DNA of 64,000 bases from Nocardioidaceae bacterium (GTDB lineage Bacteria; Actinomycetota; Actinomycetes; Propionibacteriales; Nocardioidaceae), in contig JAGIBL010000008.1 in NCBI GenBank assembly GCA_017744365.1, positions 62,001 to 126,000 on the forward strand, given 5' to 3'. Position numbers and translations under genes: made by a program. Below are positions 25,699-34,091 of this stretch, one piece after another (position 1 is the first letter of the stretch; each line of letters opens with the position of its first letter). The notes beneath the pieces were generated by a model. That model saw only the letters and a list, made by a program, of their open reading frames with translations, did not search any database and was not told the origin of the DNA.

Positions 25699-26798
25699 GC
25701 GCGCAACGCGTCGGTGAGTAGTCGGCCAATCGCAGCTCCAAGGGCTATGGGCACTGCGTTGCCGATTTGGCGCGCGATCTGGACTTTAGAACCGACCCAT
25801 CGATAATCATCGGGAAACCCTTGAATCCGCGCGGCCTCGCGATGAGTGATTGCCCGATGCTCGGACGGATGAAGGTAGCGGCCCTTCTCTGGCTTGAAGA
25901 ACTCGGTCCGTATTGTGACTGAAGGGCGATCCCATCGGAGCCTACCCATGACGTCTCCGGCTCCTGATTGGTGCTTTCGCCAGCAGGGAGCAAGCAGCTG
26001 ATCGGGGATATCGAACCGATTTCCGCCCGCAGGGATGTGCGCAAACCGGCGGAGAGATGTGTCTTCGTAATGGCGTGTCACGTGCAGTTCGGTCGAGCGG
26101 AAGCGCCCCGGATGCATCCTGCCCTCATGCTTCGTCCACCGGTCCGGCAGGTCGATGACGTGTGTTGGTGCCCGCAACCTGCCGATGACCTGACGCACCG
26201 TAACCCATTGTGGTTCGGAGTGGGTCGGCGCGGGGAATCCGGGAAACTCCAAATCGCGGTGATGCCCGATTACGATCACTCGTTTACGTATCTGAGCAGC
26301 CCCGAAGTTGGCTGAGTTCAGGACCTTTGCCTGGAATGCATAGTCCTCGAGCAGTCCACCTGATTCACACTGGCGCGCAAATTCGACTCGCTGTTGAGAC
26401 GATAGAAACTGGGGGACGTTCTCAAGAACGAAATACTTGGGAGCGGCGCGTTGTACGGTTTCGGCGTATTGCCACCATAGGCTGTTCCGCTTGTCGTTGA
26501 CGTCTTGCTTGCCGAGAGCGGAGAACCCTTGGCATGGCGGTCCGCCGATCACTACGTCGGCCTCCGGAACTTCCTCGCTGGTGAGCCATTTCTCGATCGG
26601 TCCGGTAAATACGGAGCCTGCGCCGTGATTCGCGCTATACGTGGCGGCCGCCGCAGGATCTGACTCGACTGCCCGTATTGTGGTGAAGTCAGCGGTGTGA
26701 GAAGAAGTGCGCAGACCTTCAGAAAGTCCGCCAGCTCCGGAGAAGAGATCGAGCACTCGCACAGCTGGCCTGGTGCCGCCAGTCTGCTCCCGCTCCAT
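25695..26798 (-). CDS. dcm: DNA (cytosine-5) methyltransferase, Dcm type
   Basis: 367 residues from ATG 26798. All C5-methyltransferase motifs are visible: I (LDLFSGAGGLSEGL, near 16, SAM binding), IV (GGPPCQGFS with catalytic Cys89), VI (ENV, 126-128), VIII (QIRKR, 169-173) and X (ARQIGNAVP near the end). The target-recognition region lies at about 200-300 and does not reveal the site. It is divergent from vsr and convergent with the DUF6339-like gene. It may protect host DNA from a nuclease of the same island or serve as an epigenetic mark for it. Confidence 0.95.
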   Translation of the reverse strand: MEREQTGGTRPAVRVLDLFSGAGGLSEGLRTSSHTADFTTIRAVESDPAAAATYSANHGAGSVFTGPIEKWLTSEEVPEADVVIGGPPCQGFSALGKQDVNDKRNSLWWQYAETVQRAAPKYFVLENVPQFLSSQQRVEFARQCESGGLLEDYAFQAKVLNSANFGAAQIRKRVIVIGHHRDLEFPGFPAPTHSEPQWVTVRQVIGRLRAPTHVIDLPDRWTKHEGRMHPGRFRSTELHVTRHYEDTSLRRFAHIPAGGNRFDIPDQLLAPCWRKHQSGAGDVMGRLRWDRPSVTIRTEFFKPEKGRYLHPSEHRAITHREAARIQGFPDDYRWVGSKVQIARQIGNAVPIALGAAIGRLLTDALRA

Positions 26799-26849
26799 GG
26801 TAGCGAGAGTAGCCACCGCAACCCTCAAGGATTGGCATCTTCTTGCAGA

Positions 26850-27293
26850 ATGGTCGGCGTGTCGCAGAAGGCCCGTTCACGCAGCCTCGCCACCGACGAG
26901 GCAACGTCGCTGCGGATGTCCAGTCAACGAAGCCTCGGAACTAAACCGGAGCTCGAGCTTCGTCGGCTTCTCCACGCCCGAGGGCTACGCTACCGCGTCA
27001 ATGTCGCGCAACCCGGGATGCCGCGCCGCCGAGTCGATGTGGTGTTCTCTCGGGTCAAAGTCGCTGTCTTCGTCGACGGCTGCTTTTGGCACGGTTGTCC
27101 TCAGCATGCGACGTGGCCGAAACGAAACAGCGACTGGTGGGCGGAGAAGCTCACGCGGAACGCTCAGCGTGATCGCGAGACGACTGAAGCGCTGGAAGTG
27201 CAGGGATGGACGGTCGTGCGTGTCTGGGAGCACGAGGACCCCAAAGAAGCTGCCGATCGCATCGAGTCGGTGGTGAGAGGGAAGAGCCTCTGA
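26850..27293 (+). CDS. vsr: Very short patch repair (Vsr) mismatch endonuclease
   Basis: 147 residues from ATG 26850; the longer open frame upstream is antisense to dcm. It has the Vsr pattern SLGTKPELELRRLLHARGLR, VDVVFSRVKVAVFVDGCFWH (with catalytic Asp63), GCPQHATWPKRN (zinc-binding Cys/His and active-site His) and VVRVWEHED at the end. It nicks beside T:G mismatches produced by deamination of 5-methylcytosine. This is why it sits 51 bases from the methyltransferase gene, divergently. Confidence 0.94.
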   Translation: MVGVSQKARSRSLATDEATSLRMSSQRSLGTKPELELRRLLHARGLRYRVNVAQPGMPRRRVDVVFSRVKVAVFVDGCFWHGCPQHATWPKRNSDWWAEKLTRNAQRDRETTEALEVQGWTVVRVWEHEDPKEAADRIESVVRGKSL

Positions 27294-27331
27294 TTTCCAA
27301 AGTCGCGTCAGCCTCTAGCCGGTGGCGTCCC

Positions 27332-29053
27332 TCAGGTCCAACCAGCAGACCTTCGCCGCTCTGGCGGGGGCACCGGAGGCTTTCCGTGCATCTCGATCGC
27401 GTCGAAATGGAGAACATAACGGCCGGCTTCGACTTGACGTGGAACTAGATCAAAGTCAGCACCCTGCTGGGGCATCGGGAAGGAAACGAGCGCGTCGATG
27501 AACGCGCGGAGGTTCGGCTGCGGTAGAACTTGCTCGACGAGGCGTAGCGACGTTGTACGAATGTCGCTGTCGGATCCGGCGGCAGTGCTGTCGAGCTGTT
27601 GGGCGGATCCGACCCACCAGCTGAACGCTGTTGACTCGGGTAGGTCCCAACCACGGGGCCAATCCGGAGTTGCGTTTCGCGACGCCAGGGCGTCACGGAC
27701 TTGGCCGAGCTGCTTGCGACCAGAGGCGAAGTGCGCATCAACCTTTGCACCCTCGACGAGAGTGGCGGCGTCGATGGGCCATTTTGTCTCGAATACCACC
27801 GCAAAAGCACGCGTGCGGTCCCACGCGACAACGTCGAGATCGCCGAGAGTCCGCCCAGTTGCGTCCTTCACGCGAACACGCTCCGCCACTTCACACTCCG
27901 GTATTGACCTAAGCCGTTGCCCCCAGCGGCGCGCACGGTCACCGAGGACCCTGCCCAGGCCGCCGGTCCGACCAGGATCCGCGCTGGCGGCTCTGAGTAG
28001 CGTGCGTTCGAATCCCACCGGAGACACCAGAGGTGCCGGGATCATCAGCAGATCTCGATGAGGGATCAGGGGAGCAGAAACCGGGCTGCGTCCCTTCGCG
28101 TATCGCGTCAGATCCACGAAAGCTCTAGCGACCGGCGCATCGACGTAGCGTTGGAGCAGTCGCTGGAGATTATGCGGCTTGATCCCCCAGACAAGAGATG
28201 CCTCGCTCTCCAGATGGATGGCACAGAGCTCGTTGATGAATAGCTGTGCGATCAGGACGGCATAACAGGCCCGAGCCTCATCGAGAGTCAGTCCGCCGAG
28301 GTCCGTGTCGCTGGGGACGGACGTTCCTTGTTCTTCCAGCATTGCGTGCGCATCCCGCCAAGCCGATCGGCGCAGGGACTCGGGGAGGTCATGGACCCTA
28401 TGGGGATGACCGCGGTTCGCAACGAACCAGGCTCTGATTTGGCTCAGGTCTTGGGGTGCGCTCTGCGGATTGAGGATCGTCACCTGCTCCAAAAGTATGT
28501 CAAGTACCTCTACGTCGGCGCGGCGATGGTTACGGATCCAGATATGCCGTCCTCGCGCATCTCGAATGCTGACGTCCCCTGTGACTAGGCCGAAGCGAAT
28601 CGCGTCGAGCGCCTCCCAATCCGCAGCAAGATCGCAGGCAATCTCGATGTCCTTGAAGCCAATCCCTCGTGCGATCGTTCGGCGGCCCCTCCGTCGCTGA
28701 CGCCCACGTTGGGGGTTGGATGGGTGTGATGGGGGGACAGGAGACGGCCGATTGGTGCCGTGATCCGCATTCCATCTGACCATCGATTGTGCGGCGTGGG
28801 TGAAGCGTTCGACGGACCGAGTGGACTCCCGCAAGTGATCGGGTGCCCTGAGCGCAGGATGAAGGCCCTCGCGTGCTAGCTGTTCGATCCGTCGCATCGC
28901 AAGCAACTTGAGCATCGTTGGAAGCGCGTCTGTACCGGAGTGCCAGATTGCAAGATCCGCAGGCATACGTGCAATCAGCTCGGCCAGTTCTGCTTCTTGC
29001 ACGAGGCAAGTGTGGCGCACCCGCTCGCGTTGATACATGAGATCGTGGGTCAC
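27332..29053 (-). CDS. Large PD-(D/E)XK nuclease-like protein of the island
   Basis: 573 residues from GTG 29053; ATG 29038 (MYQRERVRH) is an equally possible start. The first 390 residues are helical and unrecognised. Residues about 385-430 carry a PD-(D/E)XK-type core: VRVKDATGRTLGDLDVVAWD followed by AFAVVFETKWPID, giving Asp405/Asp407 and Glu422-x-Lys424. This is the arrangement of restriction-type nucleases and NERD-like proteins. It faces the rest of the island from the other strand. Its upstream region is the helicase fragment at 29056, so its promoter must lie in or be shared with that fragment. A restriction role beside dcm is inference. Confidence 0.75.
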   Translation of the reverse strand: MTHDLMYQRERVRHTCLVQEAELAELIARMPADLAIWHSGTDALPTMLKLLAMRRIEQLAREGLHPALRAPDHLRESTRSVERFTHAAQSMVRWNADHGTNRPSPVPPSHPSNPQRGRQRRRGRRTIARGIGFKDIEIACDLAADWEALDAIRFGLVTGDVSIRDARGRHIWIRNHRRADVEVLDILLEQVTILNPQSAPQDLSQIRAWFVANRGHPHRVHDLPESLRRSAWRDAHAMLEEQGTSVPSDTDLGGLTLDEARACYAVLIAQLFINELCAIHLESEASLVWGIKPHNLQRLLQRYVDAPVARAFVDLTRYAKGRSPVSAPLIPHRDLLMIPAPLVSPVGFERTLLRAASADPGRTGGLGRVLGDRARRWGQRLRSIPECEVAERVRVKDATGRTLGDLDVVAWDRTRAFAVVFETKWPIDAATLVEGAKVDAHFASGRKQLGQVRDALASRNATPDWPRGWDLPESTAFSWWVGSAQQLDSTAAGSDSDIRTTSLRLVEQVLPQPNLRAFIDALVSFPMPQQGADFDLVPRQVEAGRYVLHFDAIEMHGKPPVPPPERRRSAGWT

Positions 29054-29055
29054 TG

Positions 29056-29322
29056 ATGACCCGGGAGGCTTGGGACGCCGCCCTCGAGGAGTACTACGCC
29101 GAGCACGACAGGGTGGGCACTGACGCGGACGCGCGCGGACCGGCCCTGCTAGTGATCGACCGCGGCGTCATCGAGGGCGGCGGCCGCCGCTGGCGGGTCC
29201 GGCAGGCCCTCGCCGACCCGGAAGGTCACCACGACTGGGTGATCGAGGCCGAGGTGGACGCCGACGCCTCCGACGAGCTGGGCGACCTGGTCCTGACGAC
29301 CACGGCGATGCGGCGCCTCTGA
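29056..29322 (+). pseudogene. Orphan 3' fragment of a Ski2-like helicase (DUF3516 end)
   Basis: 88 codons whose translation matches the last 83 residues of the helicase at 36203-38728 at about 67 aligned positions by my count (AWDAALEEYYAEHD, GHHDWVIEAEV, DASDELG, LVLTTTAMR). A five-residue insertion (around RGVIEGGG) is the only gap. Similarity begins at the ATG (29056). No ribosome-binding site precedes it, and the start lies two bases from the divergent nuclease gene. It looks like the surviving 3' end of a second helicase copy cut off at the island's right border. It has drifted but kept an open frame, so a small functional protein cannot be excluded. Confidence 0.7.
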
Positions 29323-29354
29323 CGGGCGAGACCCCGGGACAAACCCTTGCCCCC

Positions 29355-29376
29355 GTGTCCCTGGGCCCCGGGACAC
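29355..29376. promoter_or_regulatory. Inverted repeat upstream of membrane protein/kinase/regulator operon
   Basis: GTGTCCC (29355-29361) and GGGACAC (29370-29376) flank TGGGCCCC. A further GGGACA lies at 29336. It is in the 119-base gap between the helicase fragment and the gene at 29442. It could be an operator of the NarL-type regulator encoded downstream, or a terminator. No T-run. Confidence 0.4.
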
Positions 29377-29441
29377 CGGGCCCGGCACTGTCTGGTCACT
29401 GCCGGAGGCGACGTGCCCCGGCCGACCAGAAAGGAAACACC

Positions 29442-30173
29442 GTGTCCACTCATGTCGCCACCAGCAACCCGGTCCGCTCCGACGTCCGAACCGTCGCAGG
29501 CGAGCCCACCGCGACCACCCGCAGCAGCTCCCGCCTCTGGGCCCTGGCCGGGCTCGGCGCCGGTGTCCTGGGCGCCGCCACGATCGTGACCTCCTCGATG
29601 GTGGACGTCGTCTACCGCGAGGAGTTCAAGGGGACCACCGACGGCATCTCGAAGGCCCTGGAGGACAAGGCCGGCGTGATGTTCGCCTTCCACAGCGTCA
29701 CCACTCTCGGCGCGATCCTCATGGTCGTGTTCGCGGCCGGTCTGTTCCGTCGGCTGCGCCGCGGCGCGGGGGACTCGATCGCCCCGACGGTCGCGTTCTC
29801 GGGCCTGCTCGGCACCGCGGTCGTCTCCGTGCTCGGCGCCGGCCTCGACACCGAGTTCATGATGGCCTACGCCACCGGGGACAACGACACCGTGCCGGAC
29901 TCCTCGGCCGCGATCTACAACAACTGGATCGGCACCATCCCGTGGGTCTGGGTGCTCGCCGGCCTGGCGGGTGTGGCGATCTACGCCACCAGCCGCCTCG
30001 CGGTGGTGCCGCGCTGGATCGGTCGCGTCGGCCTGATCATGGGCGGTCTGGCGATGCTGCTCGGCATCTCCCCGCTGGAGTACATGGCCGGTCCGATCGC
30101 CGCGCTGTGGCTGATCGTCACCTCGATCGGCTTCCTGGCCGGGGACCGGGCGCACCGTTCCGCTCACGCCTGA
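29442..30173 (+). CDS. Multipass membrane protein preceding a two-component system
   Basis: 243 residues from GTG 29442, with AAAGGAAA upstream. About six membrane segments are visible, for example LWALAGLGAGVLGAATIVTS, VTTLGAILMVVFAAGLF, VAFSGLLGTAVVSVLGAGL, WVWVLAGLAGVAIY and the pair near the C-terminus. Function unknown. It sits 29 bases ahead of a sensor kinase, as the similar protein at 11591-12265 does in the first two-component locus, so it may be a signal-input partner or a target of that system. Confidence 0.75.
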   Translation: MSTHVATSNPVRSDVRTVAGEPTATTRSSSRLWALAGLGAGVLGAATIVTSSMVDVVYREEFKGTTDGISKALEDKAGVMFAFHSVTTLGAILMVVFAAGLFRRLRRGAGDSIAPTVAFSGLLGTAVVSVLGAGLDTEFMMAYATGDNDTVPDSSAAIYNNWIGTIPWVWVLAGLAGVAIYATSRLAVVPRWIGRVGLIMGGLAMLLGISPLEYMAGPIAALWLIVTSIGFLAGDRAHRSAHA

Positions 30174-30202
30174 TCGGCGGGCGAACTACGGTACGACCAC
30201 CG

Positions 30203-32296
30203 ATGAGTATCACCATCACCTCCGGAGGCCCGGCATCCACGATGCCGGGCCTTCGGCGCGCGCCGAGAACGGCCCTGGTCGCGGCCTGGACGACGACCCT
30301 CGCGTCCTTCGTGCTGGTCGTCGCTTCCTTCGTCCTCGACATCGCCGCGCCGGACAGCGGCCCCGGGATCGAGCTCGGTCCGGGCTTCGGGGCGACGTAC
30401 ACGATCGCCGGCTTCGCGTTCGCGCTCTGCGCCCTGGTCATCGCTCGCGAGGACCCGCGGCAGCGCTTCGGCTGGGCGATCCTGCCGATCGCCGCGGTCT
30501 GGGCGCTCGACGGCTTCTCCCAGTCCTACGTCCGCTTCGCGATCACCGCTGACGGCGCCGACCCTGGCTCGAACCTCGCGCTGTGGTTCCTCAACCGGTT
30601 CGGCGCGGTCCTCCCGCTCGGGATCGCCGCCCTGCTGCTGATCTTCCCGACCGGCCGGTTCGTCTCCGGCTGGCTCGGCCGGCTCGGCATCGGCGCGCTC
30701 GCCGGCATGGTCGCCGGCATCCTCATCGTGATCCTCGCGCCGGTCACCTCAGCGCCCGACGTCGAGCACCTGCCGGCTGTCGTCGACTACAACTACCTCG
30801 CGCTCTCGGCCCTCGACGGCGCCGCCGACGTGCTGCACCCGCTGAGCGGGATCCTCACCTTCGCCGGCGTCTTCGTCGCCCTGCTCACCGCGCTGCTGCG
30901 GTACCGGCGCTCGAGCGGCGCGGACCGCGACCAGATGCGCTGGCTGGTCTGGGCCGTCCTGGTCGTCGTGCTCACCATCGCCGTCGTCTCCGTCGCCGAC
31001 ATCGGCTCCGCGGTCGACCCGGTCATCGTGGTCGTCGCCGTCCTCCCGGTCGCGGCGATGACCGTGGGCGTGGTCCGCCCGGCCGTCGTCCCCGTCGAGG
31101 ACCTGCTGGTCCGCACCCTGGTGCTCGGCGCCGTCGCGCTGAGCCTCCTCGCCGTCGACCTGCTCGTCGTCGCCCTCCTCTCCGACGCCCTCGGCGGGCT
31201 CGATGACCGCCAGCTGGTCACGGTCGTGCTGCTGGTCACCGCGCTCGGCTACGGGCCGCTGCGGCAGCGGCTCGTCCGCCTCGTCCAGGGGTGGGTCCTC
31301 GGCACCCGCGGCAACCGGTACGACGTGATGGCCGGCCTCGCCGCGAGCCTCGAGTCGATCGACGACGGGCCCGCCCAGCTCGCCGCCGTGGCCCGTGCCG
31401 TCGCGGACGCCTTCGGGGTCCGGTACGTCGCGGTCGAGGTCGACCGCTCCGGAGGAGAACGGCTCACGGCGACGTACGGCGACCGCCCGGCCGAGGTCCG
31501 CACCCTGCCGATCACCTACCGCGACGAGGAGGTCGGCCGGCTCGTGCTGCCCGCCCGCGGCCTGCGCAGCCGGCTCTCGGCCCGCGACGAGAAGCTCCTC
31601 GGCGACCTGGTCCGCCAGGCCGCCACCGCCGCCCGCACCGGCCGGCTCGCCGACGAGCTGCAGCTGTCCCGCGAGCGCCTGGTCAGCACCCGCGAGGAGG
31701 AACGCCGGCGGATCCGCCGCGACCTCCACGACGGCCTCGGCCCGGCGATGGCGGGCGTCGTCTACCAGCTGGAGACCGCGCGGCTGCTGGTCGACGCCGA
31801 CCCCGGTGGCGCGGCGGCGCAGATCGACTCGGTCCGCGCGCACGTGCAGGAGATCGTCGCCGACGTACGACGTCTGGTGCACGAGCTGCGCCCGCCCGCG
31901 CTCGACGACCGGGGACTCGTCGGCGCGATCCGCCAGCTCGCCGAGCACCAGCCGCTGCCGGTCCAGGTGGAGGCGGCCGACCTCGGTGCGCTGTCCGCGG
32001 CCGTCGAGGTGGCGGCGTACCGGATCGTCGCGGAGTCGCTGACCAACGTCGTACGGCATGCCGGCGCCGGCTCCGCGCTGGTGCGCCTGGAGCGCTCGGG
32101 CTCCGAGCTGGTCGCCGAGGTCGCCGACGACGGCATCGGGATCGGCGAGGACGTCCAGGCCGGGGTCGGCCTGCTCTCGGTGCGCGAGCGCGCGGCCGAG
32201 CTCGGCGGCCGGACCGACGTCAGCTGCCCGCCCACTGGCGGAACGATCGTCCGCGCCGTGCTGCCGCTCGGCGCCCATGGGAAGGAACAGCAGTGA
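30203..32296 (+). CDS. Membrane sensor histidine kinase (HisKA_3)
   Basis: 697 residues from ATG 30203. About ten membrane segments lie in residues 25-370, with a GAF-like region at about 385-460. The phosphorylation segment [20 protein letters not shown] (His near 508) belongs to the HisKA_3 family. The HATPase has N box ESLTNVVRHAGAG, G1 DDGIGIG and G2 GVGLLSVRERAAELGG. The architecture matches the kinase at 9570-11543. It is coupled by GTGA overlap to its NarL-type regulator. The ligand is unknown. Confidence 0.92.
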   Translation: MSITITSGGPASTMPGLRRAPRTALVAAWTTTLASFVLVVASFVLDIAAPDSGPGIELGPGFGATYTIAGFAFALCALVIAREDPRQRFGWAILPIAAVWALDGFSQSYVRFAITADGADPGSNLALWFLNRFGAVLPLGIAALLLIFPTGRFVSGWLGRLGIGALAGMVAGILIVILAPVTSAPDVEHLPAVVDYNYLALSALDGAADVLHPLSGILTFAGVFVALLTALLRYRRSSGADRDQMRWLVWAVLVVVLTIAVVSVADIGSAVDPVIVVVAVLPVAAMTVGVVRPAVVPVEDLLVRTLVLGAVALSLLAVDLLVVALLSDALGGLDDRQLVTVVLLVTALGYGPLRQRLVRLVQGWVLGTRGNRYDVMAGLAASLESIDDGPAQLAAVARAVADAFGVRYVAVEVDRSGGERLTATYGDRPAEVRTLPITYRDEEVGRLVLPARGLRSRLSARDEKLLGDLVRQAATAARTGRLADELQLSRERLVSTREEERRRIRRDLHDGLGPAMAGVVYQLETARLLVDADPGGAAAQIDSVRAHVQEIVADVRRLVHELRPPALDDRGLVGAIRQLAEHQPLPVQVEAADLGALSAAVEVAAYRIVAESLTNVVRHAGAGSALVRLERSGSELVAEVADDGIGIGEDVQAGVGLLSVRERAAELGGRTDVSCPPTGGTIVRAVLPLGAHGKEQQ

Positions 32297-32967
32297 ACGA
32301 CAGCAGCGGGACCGACAGCATCGGAGTGGTCGTCGTCGACGACCACGCCATCGTCCGGGACGGACTCGTCGCGCTGCTCTCCGCGATGGAGGGCACGCAC
32401 GTGGTCGGGCAGGCCGCGGATGCCGCCGAGGCACTCACGCTGGTCGCGGCCGAGCAGCCTGACGTCGTGGTGATGGACATCCAGATGCCCGGCGAGCTCG
32501 ACGGCATCGAGGCCACCCGGCGGATCACCGCCGAGCACGAGGGCGTCCGCGTCGTCATGCTCACCATGAACGAGGACGACGACACCGTGGTCAGCGCGAT
32601 CCGCGCCGGCGCCTCGGGCTACCTGCTCAAGGGGTCCGGCGCGTCGGAGGTGCTGTCCGCGGTCCGGGCCGCGCACGAGGGCGGCATGGTCTTCGGGGCC
32701 CGGCTCGCGAGCCGGGTGGCCGGGCTGTTCCAGGCGCCCGCCGCGGCGCCCGCCGCGCTGCCGGCGCTGGCCGACCTGACCGAGCGGGAGCGCGAGGTGC
32801 TCGACCTGCTCGCCGCCGGCGCGAGCAACGACGCCATCGCGCGCAAGCTGTTCGTCTCCAACAAGACGGTGCGCAACACCGTCTCCGGGATCTACGCCAA
32901 GCTGCACGCCAACGGCCGCGCCGAGGCGATCGTGAAGGCGCGCGAGGCGGGCTTCGGAAGGGGCTAG
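32293..32967 (+). CDS. NarL/LuxR-type response regulator
   Basis: 224 residues from GTG 32293, overlapping the kinase stop by four bases. The receiver domain has VVVDDHAIVRDG, phosphoacceptor Asp in DVVVMDIQMPGELDG, the Thr in MLTMNED and Lys in GYLLKGSG. An alanine/proline linker (APAAAPAALPALA) leads to a LuxR-type HTH (LTEREREVLDLLAAGASNDA, then FVSNKTVRNTVSGIYAKL). It is the cognate partner of the kinase before it. Regulated genes are not visible. Confidence 0.93.
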   Translation: MNDSSGTDSIGVVVVDDHAIVRDGLVALLSAMEGTHVVGQAADAAEALTLVAAEQPDVVVMDIQMPGELDGIEATRRITAEHEGVRVVMLTMNEDDDTVVSAIRAGASGYLLKGSGASEVLSAVRAAHEGGMVFGARLASRVAGLFQAPAAAPAALPALADLTEREREVLDLLAAGASNDAIARKLFVSNKTVRNTVSGIYAKLHANGRAEAIVKAREAGFGRG

Positions 32968-32990
32968 CGCTCCCGAGTACCTTCGAGCCC

Positions 32991-33959
32991 ATGGAGTACA
33001 CACGACTGGGCAGCTCGGGTCTCAAGGTCAGCCGCGTGGCGCTGGGGTGCATGAGCTTCGGTGATCCCGCGCGCGGCGTGGAGTGGGCGCTGGACGAGGA
33101 CGCCGCCGCGCCGATCTTTCAGAAGGCCGTCGAGCTCGGCATCACCTTCTGGGACACCGCGAACATCTACTCCGCGGGCAGCTCGGAGGAGATCGTCGGC
33201 CGCGCGATCCGGAAGTACAGCCGCCGCGAGGACGTCGTCTTGGCCACCAAGGTCTTCTTCCCGATGGGCGAGGGGCCGGGCAGCTCGGGGCTCTCGCGGC
33301 GGGCGATCATGGAGCAGATCGACGCCTCGCTGGCCCGGCTCGGCACCGACTACGTGGACCTCTACCAGATCCACCGCTTCGACCCCGCGGTCCCGGTCGA
33401 GGAGACCATGGAGGCGCTGCACGACGTGGTCAAGGCGGGGAAGGCCCGTTACCTCGGCGCCTCGTCGATGTGGGCGTGGCAGTTCGCCTCGATGCAGCAC
33501 GCCGCCGACCTGAACGGCTGGACCCGGTTCGTCTCGATGCAGAACCAGTACTCGCTGCTGCAGCGCGAGGAGGAGCGGGAGATGTTCGGCCTGCTCGCCG
33601 ACCAGGGCGTGGGCAGCATCCCGTGGAGCCCGCTGGCGAAGGGCCGGCTGGCGCGGCCGTGGGGCGAGGCCACCAAGCGCGCCGACACGGACTCCCTGCA
33701 GCAGCGGTACGTCGGGGAGGAGAACGAGCCGATCGTCGCGGCCGTCCAGAAGGTCGCCGAGGCCCGCGGCATCCCGATGGCGCAGGTGGGGCTGGCCTGG
33801 GTGATGAAGAACCCCTCGGTCGTCGCGCCGATCGTCGGCCCCACCAAGGAGCTGCACCTGGTCGACGCGGTCGCGGCCCTGGACGTCGAGCTCACCGAGG
33901 ACGAGATCGCCGCGCTCGAGGCGCCGTACACGCCGCGGCTGCCCAGCGGCTTCCAGTGA
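32991..33959 (+). CDS. Aldo/keto reductase
   Basis: 322 residues. The N-terminus MEYTRLGSSGLKVSRVALGC is typical. The catalytic tetrad is visible: Asp and Tyr in FWDTANIYSAGSSEE, Lys in VVLATKVFFP, and His in DLYQIHRFDP. The C-terminal IVGPTKELHLVDAV region binds NADPH. It resembles the YajO/YghZ-like oxidoreductase branch. Substrate unknown. It starts 23 bases after the regulator gene, so it could be read with it. Confidence 0.9.
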   Translation: MEYTRLGSSGLKVSRVALGCMSFGDPARGVEWALDEDAAAPIFQKAVELGITFWDTANIYSAGSSEEIVGRAIRKYSRREDVVLATKVFFPMGEGPGSSGLSRRAIMEQIDASLARLGTDYVDLYQIHRFDPAVPVEETMEALHDVVKAGKARYLGASSMWAWQFASMQHAADLNGWTRFVSMQNQYSLLQREEEREMFGLLADQGVGSIPWSPLAKGRLARPWGEATKRADTDSLQQRYVGEENEPIVAAVQKVAEARGIPMAQVGLAWVMKNPSVVAPIVGPTKELHLVDAVAALDVELTEDEIAALEAPYTPRLPSGFQ

Positions 33960-34091
33960 GCTCGGCTCGGACCGTCTCCGAGCGCACCTGATCGCATCCA
34001 AGAAACTCGCACCTCTTCGATACTTCGCTGGACGACGCTGGGAATTCCTGGGAATTTCGACGCAACGACGTCGAGTCACCCGGGAGGGGTT

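Noticed and set aside
33960-34091. GGGAAT repeats upstream of the lipoprotein gene as an ECF sigma promoter
   Set aside because: A CGTC element is present but the spacing of about 13 bases is too short for a typical ECF promoter; left as unexplained leader.
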